Positions 22,512-30,860 of a DNA stretch of 64,000 nucleotides are shown here, one piece after another (the first letter of the stretch is position 1; each line of letters starts with the position of its first letter). The stretch is from Saturnia japonica. Its lineage: Eukaryota > Arthropoda > Insecta > Lepidoptera > Saturniidae. A model generated the notes under the pieces. It was not told the origin of the DNA. It did not search any database and was given only the letters and a program-made list of their open reading frames with translations. The stretch covers positions 14,446,001 through 14,510,000 of the forward strand of contig CM065318.1 in assembly GCA_033032175.1 (NCBI GenBank), written 5' to 3'. A program made the position numbers and the translations under genes.

Positions 22512-23045
22512 TCTATACAATTAATAAAATTGAAGTGTCTGTTTGTAATGTCAAAATAACAGCTTTTTAATAAATGCATATGAAAGTATACACGATACCT
22601 ATAACAAAAAACCCATTTTTTTTTTATTTTTGTCTGTCTGTCTGTTTGTTCCGGGTAATCTCCGAAACGGTTGGACCGATTTCGACGGAACTTTCACTAG
22701 TAGATAGCTGATTTCATAGGGAGTAACTTAGGCTATTTTTATTTCAGAAAAAGAATCAGGGTTCCGCACAAATATAAAAAAAACTGGTCACGGTGAATCA
22801 ATTCGGGCGTTTAAATGGCTTACGCTGAGTTCATACGCTGGGATCATAAGAGATATAGCAAGTTAATGTACTAAATCATTGTAGATATTATAAAGACCTA
22901 CAAAAAAGTCAACGAGAGTATTCATCTATTTTCTTAAGGAACATCTACAATAAGCATTTTTATATTTAATATAGCCGGGAGCGGGGGAGCAAGATTCGTG
23001 CTGGCATTCTGTAGTCCACGTAAGCGAAGCCACGGGCACAGCTAG
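22512..23045 (+). mobile_element. Non-autonomous Helitron, complete (534 bp)
   Basis: A|TCTATACAATTAATAAAATT at 22512 and GCGAAGCCACGGGCACAG then CTAG|T at 23042-23045. Inside is the family block TCTGTCTGTTTGTTCCGGG and CGAAACGGTTGGACCG. It is a full-length member alongside 42692-43165, with no coding capacity. Confidence 0.85.
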
Positions 23046-23175
23046 TTGTCTAAATAAAAAATGAGTTGCAACTGTTCCATATTTGAAAATTGTGCCCTTA
23101 AAGGGATAAAAACAAGCGTGTGTGAGCGTCCCAACAGTTCTGCCTTTCTTAATATTTTAAACATTGATATAAGTA

Positions 23176-23320
23176 CTAGCTGTACCCCGTGGTTTCACCC
23201 GCATATAATTTAGAAGAAATCACTGATTGATGATTTATAATACTTACATAAAGACAATATTTTCATCGGGCGACCAGATGGTCACATCACGTCATCGCAT
23301 GGCTCGTTCGCGCCGCTAAC
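23176..23320 (-). mobile_element. Helitron 3' end, minus strand
   Basis: On the minus strand it ends GCGGGTGAAACCACGGGGTA, then CAGCTAG, followed by T. The hairpin-plus-CTAG arrangement matches the other Helitron ends in the window. The 5' extent is not defined and may include the palindrome that follows. Confidence 0.6.
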
Positions 23321-23321
23321 T

Positions 23322-23409
23322 AAAATTAATATAATTCAATACTCGGCTTGGGTCTATGTCTATAGTAATAGACATAGATCCGAGCCGAGTATTGAATTAT
23401 TTTAATTTT
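23322..23409. repeat. Near-perfect palindrome, about 42-bp arms with a 4-bp loop
   Basis: The left arm, 23322-23363, includes AATTCAATACTCGGCTTGGG and TCTATGTCTAT. After AGTA (23364-23367) its complement runs from 23368 to about 23409, with two mismatches in the inner 33 bp. The structure could be a MITE relic or a palindromic duplication junction; a hairpin RNA is also possible. No target duplication was identified. Confidence 0.85.
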
Positions 23410-23824
23410 GTATTATCTCTCAAACTATACGTCCAAATAACATGCTTTAAAAGACGAAGTTTGTCTTCATTATAAATTATCTTTATGACGAAGTAACTTT
23501 TGTTCGTAAGGATTAATATGCCATGCTTAAAAATAATGCTCATAAATTTATTTTTAATCTTCAACAAAAAATTATTGCAAAATACCTTATTGTGGCTCAT
23601 GTATAAGAGATAAATATATGATATCACTGACTGTTTTATATATACTATTGGCCAATAATTTTGTAGAATATTGTATTGACGTATCATTAACCATTAAGAT
23701 AGTGCATGCGGCTAAAGCAGTTCGCGAGGGTTTCGACTTCCGACTTACGTAATAAAAATCAATATTTAAGGCTAGCAAGAAACTATAGCTTAATTGTATA
23801 TAATCTATACCATTCTTCGTGAGT

Positions 23825-24075
23825 CTGGCTATTATATAAAAAATGAATTTTTCGAATCCGACTGGTAGTTACAGAGATTAGCGTGTTGTCCCATACAAAC
23901 TTTGCCCCCTTCTTCACCTCCTTAGGGGTAGAATTTCGGAAAATACTTTCTTATTGTATGCCTACGTCATACAAAGAAAACACCCTCCAAGTTTCAGGTC
24001 TCTACGATCAGCGGTTTAGGCTGTGCGTTGATCCGTTAGTCAGTCATTTAGGACAAAGCATTTTATATGTGTAGA
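23825..24075 (+). repeat. Interspersed repeat (CACCCTCCAAGTTTCAGGTC type)
   Basis: The blocks ACTGGTAGTTACAGAGATTA, CTCCTTAGGGGTAGAATTTC and TTAGGCTGTGCGTTGATCCG have echoes at 41610-41650, 42225-42280 and 45330-45450. It is a diverged dispersed element, probably Helitron-internal, with undefined ends. The open frame at 23883-24074 is part of it. Confidence 0.5.
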
Positions 24076-24618
24076 TGATTTAAAATACAGAATATATATT
24101 TAAAAGCGATTATTAATTCTCAAAGAATACGTCATTTAAAATCTTACTGCATTCTTTTGTAAACATGATCCATAAATTTATATTTATCATTGTCAGAAAC
24201 GATTGAACATGTGCTTAAAATTGAATTCTTACTCGATTAAACACAACACTAAAGAAAGAATATTATTCAACTTTATACTACGCGTTTAACATGACAGATA
24301 AATTGTATTTTAACACGATAATGAAAGATGGATCTGTATAATTTGCCAGGACTTTGACGAACGTTTCTTGATAAAAAAAACAACTATATGTTTCTTTTTT
24401 ATTGTAAAAATAATTCATCGTTGTAAAACTAAACATAAAATAAAAGTAAAAATTGTCAGTAAAATAACGTAATGTTCACTAACATCATATTGTTGTTGGT
24501 ACGTGGGATAAAAAAAGACAAAGCAGTCATGTGGACTGCCGACAGAAGTGAAAACTTAAAACTATAAACAAACAATTTTTATTTTTGGATATCCAAATTA
24601 ATTGTTTAATTTTTAGGT
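24076..24618. other. AT-rich interval, nothing recognised
   Basis: No coding similarity, repeat or RNA structure can be supported. Confidence 0.45.
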
Positions 24619-24895
24619 TATATTGCTAAAAAGACTCCGTTTATCGTTTACACGTCACGTAACCATGTCGATGACGACTTACATGAATCTACTTCCTATC
24701 CAAACCTCCCTATAGAAGTTTTCACTTCATGGGTTTAATACTATGTGTATGGTGGTCGCGATCTTTATTATCTTTATTTAGATTAAATTGCTACAAAGAC
24801 TCCGTTTATCGTTTACACGTCAAGTAACCATGTCGATGACGACTTACATGAATCTACTTCCTATTCCAACCTCCCTATAGAAGTATTCACTTCAA
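24619..24895 (+). repeat. Direct duplication, two units of about 112 bp at 165-bp spacing
   Basis: 24619-24730 and 24784-24895 match almost perfectly over GACTCCGTTTATCGTTTACA and CATGTCGATGACGACTTACA, with a handful of differences. The intervening 53 bp contains TTTAATACTATGTGTATGGT and GGTCGCGATC, a single unit of the TTATCACTATGTGTATGG family. Confidence 0.8.
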
Positions 24896-25197
24896 AATTA
24901 AGTTGTGTTTTGTTTTGTTACGCCAAGAACAATTGTTTTAAATAGTAGCACGGCAAAGTAACAGAACAGTGCCAGATGTAAGCACAGTACTATACAAAAA
25001 CATTGGTGACTACAGAGAGATTTACAGTCCATCGCCATTTGCCGTTGTCGTGTTAACCTGCGTATACAGAAACTGGATATGTACTCCTATGACGAGATTT
25101 TCATCATATGCATGCATGGTGGTTTCTTCTAATATTTATTCGCTCTATTTTTTTAATCGTTATACGTTAGCGCTCTGGTCAGAATCTCACGTGATCT

Positions 25198-25467
25198 TTA
25201 GAGACGATGTGGCGCAACATGGTGACACGCTAAGCCTAGTAGTGGAACTGGCTCTCAAGTACAACCGCCAGAACACACTTATAGGTATCTGGCGACAAAT
25301 TTTCAACTTGAGGGTGGTAGCTAGCCAGGCGGGCATTAGAAACAGCCCTACCACCATGCATGTTTCATCAGGATGTTTTCCTTCACAGAAAGCTCAGGTT
25401 CATTGCAGGGATACGAACTCGCGTTGATGGACGCGGAGTCCGTACACACTATCCAACTGAGCCATCA
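25198..25467 (-). mobile_element. tRNA-derived SINE, family B, full-length copy
   Basis: On the minus strand it starts ATGATGGCTCAGTTGGATAG (A box) and has GCGAGTTCGTATCCCTGCAA (B box). The body with AACCTGAGCTTTCTGTGAAG runs to about 25198. Related copies lie at 14001-14112, 51985-52212, 53494-53727 and 61672-61775. The 152-codon open frame at 24969-25427 runs through it on the opposite strand and is not a gene. Confidence 0.75.
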
Positions 25468-26083
25468 TTGCTTCAAGAGAAACATTATTCAATTGTTTAA
25501 AAGACGAGATTAGAGTTTTCAATGTTCCGCTTTTCTTGAAGTCCATGGATGCAGACAGACAGTGACTCTCAATAATTCTAGTTACCTTACCAGAAATCCT
25601 GATTTTTCATATAACCTTTAAAAAGATTTCGTAAAATCTATAGTCAATGTTTCTATTTATTTTTTATAGTTTAGTACTTATAATAATCAAGTTATTTTGT
25701 TGCATTAATCATATATTGAAATATAATATTATATTATTATTTAAAAAAAAAAATCATTTTTTATAATGAAAATAAATAGGAAGCTTATGTTATCATTTAA
25801 TACTAACATATTAGTACATCTAAATAATGTAAAATTACTAAAAAGATTTAATTCAATATTTACACAACTAATAAAGGGGTATGTAGTGATAAATTAATTA
25901 ATTAATTTAATACAAAATTTACGGTTTTGATATAAATTAAAATATATTTTGTGTTAATTTTTTTTTTTTGATATTTTGTCACTTTTGTATATTTATTTTT
26001 CGTATAGATAATTCAGATGTAAGTGTTCCATGTAATAAATTAGATAAATATGTATATTTGCAGTTTCAAGGCATCGAGAAGTG
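25468..26083. other. AT-rich interval, nothing recognised
   Basis: Very AT-rich with long A/T runs (25740-25750, 25960-25970). No gene or repeat family recognised. Confidence 0.45.
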
Positions 26084-26086
26084 TTA

Positions 26087-26463
26087 CTGCTGGTTCACAC
26101 TAGAATCGACAGTTTGTCGGGACGATAAATGTGTCGGAATACATATTGGCATTTTATGTATTCCAGTAGCACTGTTCACATTACAGTGACCCGATAAAAT
26201 AACGACACATTTACCGAACTCAGCTTTGTATTACGCCATACACATAGTGCTAAACCACATTAGAACCCGAACGCCGTCGTCATTCATTGTACGCGGAAAG
26301 CCAACTCATAACTGTTTTGTGGCCAGCCGGCCAACGACAAATATTGGGTGTTAAGTTCACATTAGGTCGGATCGGTAAATTGATCGTCAGTATAGCGTGA
26401 ACACCAATAGCCGACAGTTGACCGATGGTAAAACTGTCGGTCCGACCTAGTGTGAACCAGCTC
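26087..26463. mobile_element. Harbinger-like MITE with TTA target duplication
   Basis: The inverted termini share GCTGGTTCACACTAG: starting at 26089 on the plus strand, and reading in from 26461 on the minus strand. Each end adds two unmatched bases and is flanked by TTA (26084-26086 and 26464-26466). A 3-bp TWA duplication is typical of the PIF/Harbinger superfamily. Subterminal blocks (AAATGTGTCG and its complement CGACACATTT) form further inverted pairs. The minus-strand open frame at 26280-26528 is fortuitous. Confidence 0.75.
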
Positions 26464-26532
26464 TTAGGTTTATATCCCCCTGTGGGCCACGAGAGTATGT
26501 AATGTAATCCTTTAAGATACATTGGCAACTAA

Positions 26533-26913
26533 TCTATACAATTAACAAAATTGAGGTGTCTGTTTGTAATGTCAAAAGAACAGCTTTTTACTAAATGCAT
26601 ATGAAAGTATATACAGTAGTTATAACAAAAAACCATTTTATTTTTGCCTGTCTGTCTGTCAGTCTATTTGTTCCGGGTAATCTCCAAAACAGTTTCATCG
26701 ATTTTGACGGGGCTATCAGTGGCAGATAGCTGATGTTATAATCAGTAACTTAGGCTAATTTTATTTTAGAAAAAGAGTTACGGTTCTGAGCAAGAAAATA
26801 AATCTTATCCTTATCTTTAAAATAACTGGTGGGCGACCTCCGTGGGTGGAAGCGAGGTCGTTACAATACCGACATTTTGTATTTAATGTGAGCTGAGCAA
26901 CAGGCTCAGCTAG
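26533..26913 (+). mobile_element. Non-autonomous Helitron with an atypical 3' hairpin (381 bp)
   Basis: The start A|TCTATACAATTAACAAAATT and the block TGTCTGTTTGTAATGTCAAA match the 22512 family. From about 26830 onward the sequence differs. It ends GAGCTGAGCAACAGGCTCAG then CTAG|T at 26910-26913, with a perfect short hairpin (CTGAGC, AACAG loop, GCTCAG) in place of the usual GCGAAGCCGCGGGCACAG. A new 3' terminus therefore appears to have been acquired. Confidence 0.7.
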
Positions 26914-27006
26914 TCATGAATATATCCGACGCATACCCGTCAAATCACGTACCGTTTATCCGGTTTCATGGTTCTCATATACAAATAAGTAATGAAGTGT
27001 TTGCAA

Positions 27007-27247
27007 TAACACCATCACGCCTGTATCCTCAAAGGGTTAGGCAAAGATATACTAATATACACCCACAGTTCGCCGTGTATGTTTTTAGGTCCCATGTAAT
27101 AGGCGGCGTGCATGTTGTCATTAATCGGGCACGAAGCAAAACTCCGAGCTACTTCAGAGAATTTCATAGAAAACCCAATAACACTTTGCTCGACCTGGGA
27201 ATCAACCAAGGACCTCGATCATAGTAGTCGCGTTTACGACCACTAGC
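27007..27247 (-). mobile_element. tRNA-derived SINE, family A, copy 2
   Basis: Collinear with 20200-20447 on the minus strand. The head reads CTAGTGGTCGTAAACGCGAC, then a decayed B box (GGTTGATTCCCAGG). The body retains CGGAGTTTTGCTTCGTGCCC. Open frames on both strands here (26916-27224, 27015-27209) are SINE-derived. Confidence 0.75.
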
Positions 27248-27684
27248 CTTTTTGATATGAAATATCTAATGCGGCGGGTCAGATCAGTTGTTAGACACAA
27301 TGTTGGCGTGGCGAAGCGTTGGTCCACCGTTGGCGGTGAGAAGCCGAGTTCGTTTTTTTTAAATACACAGACTGGATCATTTAAAAGATTTATTGTTATA
27401 ACATGGATAAATTAAAAGCGGTTGGTAGGCATCGCGACCACCATACACATAGTAACAAAATAAACATCTTCACAGTGACTTTCATTTGGTTTGTCGTGTT
27501 TCGGGATCACTCGATGTATTTATTTATAAGGTACAGGTACAGTCATTCAGTCAATAAATCATCTTTTTACCTATTGCATATTCACGGAGCCGTCTTTATT
27601 CGGGTGTGAGGCACCCTTGCGAAGAGCCCCAATAACCCTGACTAACACCATAGTTCACGCGAACAAAGCTGCGACCACAGCTAG
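27248..27684. repeat. Mixed repeat fragments, ending in a Helitron-like 3' end
   Basis: The segment 27410-27515 is a reverse-orientation unit of the array family at 20826-21310 (GCGACCACCATACACATAG, then TGGTTTGTCGTGTTTCGGGA). The interval closes with GCGAACAAAGCTGCGACCAC and AGCTAG|T at 27681-27684, a Helitron-type 3' end. No gene is supported. Confidence 0.5.
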
Positions 27685-27862
27685 TAAATTAAACAAAAAT
27701 ATAGGCAGCAATAACATTATTAAATAATCATGTGTATCATTTTAGTTAAAACACCATATGTTGCTTTCAAAACAATATGTCATACTGCTCGTGCTCGCAA
27801 TGCGCAAGTTAATTCAGCTCTTTAGTACTATTAAAATTAAATAGAAAATTTATATTTAAAAA

Positions 27863-28215
27863 AACGAAACTCAATTGGAACAAGGTCTAGTGAGTATGGC
27901 GGGTGAGGGAGAATTTCTAGTCATAACTCATATATGTTTGAGACAGTCCGTTGTGCGGCGTATGCACGAGTGTAGTCTTGAAGAAAGAGTGGACTAGAAT
28001 ATTTCACAAGTCTCGGTTGTTGGACAGCGAGCGTGTCCATCATTATGTGCAATTCTTCACAGTTCACTTTGCAGTAAGGTTTGGCTACCTCCTGTCCAAC
28101 CAACCAGTACGACGAACGTTTTCGATTATCATACATGATCTTACTACAAGTGAGAGTGACAATCCGATTCAGAATCCCTTCATTGTGCGCTTATTCATCA
28201 ATTTAAGCAAACTTT
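27863..28215 (-). pseudogene. Degraded mariner-type transposase fragment
   Basis: On the minus strand one frame gives PYCKVNCEELHIMMDTL, PRLVKYSSPLFLQDYTRAYA and AAQRTVSNIYEL. After a frameshift another frame gives HPPYSLDLVPIEF. These match the second and third catalytic Asp regions of mariner DD34D transposases, LxxDNARPH and HPPYSPDLxPxD. The Asp of each is kept, but neighbouring Asn and His have changed to Tyr. The frameshift and the missing N-terminal half make it inactive. No terminal inverted repeats were found. Confidence 0.7.
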
Positions 28216-28529
28216 AACGTGGTTTTGTTGTTGTTGTTCGTTAAGTTCATACTATACCCATTTTCTTATTAACTGCTCGTCCAACTCCCAGAAAGACATT
28301 TTAGTTAGAGGGCTGTAGATAATTCCATTTTAGATACAAAGTATTTTTTCACGCTGTATATGAAATTAAATCATCGATTTGGTTCGTTAACAGAAAACAA
28401 TAACATTTTTGCATTATTGCAAAACATTGAAAGCGGGAGGAGAATTAGAAACTGATAAAAAAGCACAATCTTGCTTGACAACAAATTTAATATTTACATG
28501 TTAAAAAATACATTAGATTTTATAAATTA
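28216..28529. other. Short AT-rich gap between the mariner remnant and the Helitron
   Basis: Contains a TTGTTGTTGTTCG run at about 28226 and nothing else recognised. The A at 28529 becomes the T flanking the Helitron 3' end on the minus strand. Confidence 0.45.
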
Positions 28530-28556
28530 CTAGCTTTTACCCGCGACTTCGTCCGC
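28530..28556 (-). terminator. Helitron 3' terminal hairpin and CTAG end
   Basis: Minus strand: GCGGACGAAGTCGC folds as a 5-bp stem (GCG-bulge G-AC, GAA loop, GTCGC). GGGTAAAAG and CTAG follow, then T outside. In Helitrons such a hairpin acts as the replication/transposition terminator. Variants with GCGAAGCCGCGGGCACAG occur at the other 3' ends in this window. Confidence 0.75.
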
Positions 28557-28862
28557 ATAAGTTTTTTTGTTTTCTCCCGGCTATAAGTCCCCCTGCAACA
28601 ATGTCCCACTATCGTGTTCCAGTCCTCAACTTCACATCAAAATTTGTTCAAAAGTAACCTAAGCTACATAATGGATAGCTCCGAATGTTTCCTTAGTAAA
28701 TATAAAAAGTAAATAATGTAAATCGGTTTAAAATACTACTAACTACCTACCTGCCAACCCCCGATGTTAGACAGTGTGACATCCGTAACATCGTCTGCGT
28801 AGGAAGTACTAACTTAATGTAAGTAGTATAATAATGTAGGAAGCTAAAAATAAGAGGCCTTA

Positions 28863-30860
28863 TTACTGTAGTACATTTTTGTAAACTATGTTCTTTGTTT
28901 TTCCCTCTCTGGCCAACACATGGAGATTCTATGGACTTGAAACACGTGAGCAAGCCACGTATAATTGTCCGTGAGAAAAACAACTCTTTTCTAAATTAAT
29001 GCCGGCTACTTTTAATGTTTGCCCCTGAGCTTTATTTATCGTCATAGCGAATGCGATTTTCAGCGGAAACTGTAATCTCTTAAACTGGAATGGCAAATCT
29101 GTCGGAATTATGGGTATACGGGGGATTAAAACGTTCTCTCCTTTTGCCATTCCAGTCATAATGATTGCTTTTACAATATTGCGACCGAGGTGTGTCACTT
29201 GCAACCGTGTGCCATTACACAGTCTTGGTGCATCTAAATTCCGCATTAAAAGGACAGGAACGCCTACTTTCAGCCTCAGTTTGTGTGAAGGTACTCCCGA
29301 CAGTTCTAAAGAATTAAGAAATTCTACAGGGTATGATGTTACTTGTTCAGTATCCATTACAGTGTCTACAGAGAGAAACTCAACAATATCACCTTCCACG
29401 CGTGACATAATTTGCTCGTTTATCTGTCCCACCATTTCATTCGTCGGCGCTAAAATTGCTCTTTCACATAACCAGTCTCTATTCCTCATATTAGTTAGCA
29501 GTTCGCTATAGACGAAGTTATTTAGATCATCTGGATTATGCACAACATTGCAGAATTCACGATCCAATGTAATCATGCCATTACCATCCTTTGCCATACG
29601 ATCTTCTCCAATTTTAAGAAGAGCAGCAGCATATTGTCCAGATTGTACATCATTGTGTAGTTGCACTCTCATATTTGTAGACAGACTAAACGTTTTTACG
29701 TGCACCCATAACGTTGACGCTTTTAAACACGCATTTATTTCATCTGCAGGGGTGCCTTTAGTGATAACCGGCAAAGTCTGTCTAAAATCGCCCGCTAAAA
29801 GTACCACCATCCCCCCCATGATATTTGGATTACTCTTGATGTCTTTCAAAGTCCGATCTAGAGCTTCAATTGCTCTTTTATGGGACATAGTACACTCATC
29901 CCAAACTAATAATTTACATTGCTGCAACATACGTCCACGCTCGCTGTTTTTACTTATATTACAGACTGGCATTTCTTCATGGGCTAAGTTTAATGGCAGT
30001 TTAAGCACCGAATGTGCCGTTCGACCACCATTGAGCAGAGTGGCGGCTATTCCGGAAGAGGCAACTGCTACAGCAATTCCTTTATCTTTTCGGATTTGCG
30101 CTAAAAGCAAGTTTAAAAGAAAGGTTTTTCCCGTGCCTCCGGGAGCATCCAAAAATAACAAACCACCTTCGCCATCTTCGATTTTTTTGAAAACATTGTC
30201 AAATACTAACCTTTGTTCTGGGATCAAACGTGGAACAGACTCTGTCAATTGTTGTTGTAAGGAAGCAGTATCGTAATCTAGTTCCCGTATTAAATCGCTA
30301 CTGATTTCCTCGGTTCTCTGTGGTCTGATCATTCCATAATCTGATAAATCCTTTCTAGAAATTGTTTTAACCTGGTCTTCAATTTTTGTCAGACCCTCAT
30401 TGTAAATTAAATCACTGTACGTGACATTGGGATTTTGCTCTTGTAATCTGTGCAATATATCGTCGGTCATATCATTTTTGTATTTATCCCACAATTGTTG
30501 AGGATTTGAAAGACCACATGTCGCTACTAATACAGCAAATAGCTCTCTCATCTTGCCTGCTGATCTACATTGAGCAGCTTCTTCCAGTGTCACATCCCAA
30601 TGGTTGTCATTCTCCAGTAATCCTCTTGCCTCACATGCCTCTCGAAATGTAGGATAATCTTGTGTGTTGTATTTTTTTAGATCATTGAAAGAGGTAGGTC
30701 CGCGCACATGGTGTAAAAGCATGCGTAGACAAAAATATTCCATGTTACTAACATGAACTGTATAAACTCGTCCTAAAGCATCTCCAGATTTGACGCCAGG
30801 CCAATCGTGAACTGAAGTACCTTGAATGCGGCGTTTCCAAGTTTTCCTACTTGCATCTCA
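28863..30860 (-). pseudogene. Helitron PIF1-type helicase portion, with a premature stop
   Basis: A 5'-to-3' DNA helicase of superfamily 1B, normally fused behind the Rep domain to unwind DNA during rolling-circle transposition. The longest Met-start frame (30743-28929, 604 codons) has Walker A DAPGGTGKTFLL at residues about 199-210, Walker B LLVWDECTMSHKRA near 285-298, LLAGDFRQTLPVI near 325-340, and the C-terminal block TINKAQGQTLKVAGINLEKS with LYVACSRV at the end. Upstream of that Met the frame continues to about 30860 with Rep-linker sequence (KTWKRRIQGTSVHDWPGVKS), so the Met is not a true start. A TAG at 28929-28931 cuts off the last 21 residues, which remain readable in frame to a TAA at 28863-28865. 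All helicase motifs look intact. Plus-strand open frames at 29110-29511 and 29548-30276 are antisense shadows. Confidence 0.9.

Noticed and set aside
24969..25427. 152-codon open frame on the plus strand
   Set aside because: It runs through the reverse complement of a tRNA-derived SINE and has no protein similarity.
25405..25467. Possible second tRNA gene on the minus strand
   Set aside because: Same reasoning: a SINE head with A and B boxes continued by a non-tRNA body present in several copies.
29110..30276. Two long plus-strand open frames (133 and 242 codons)
   Set aside because: They are antisense to the Helitron helicase, whose motifs are unmistakable on the minus strand.
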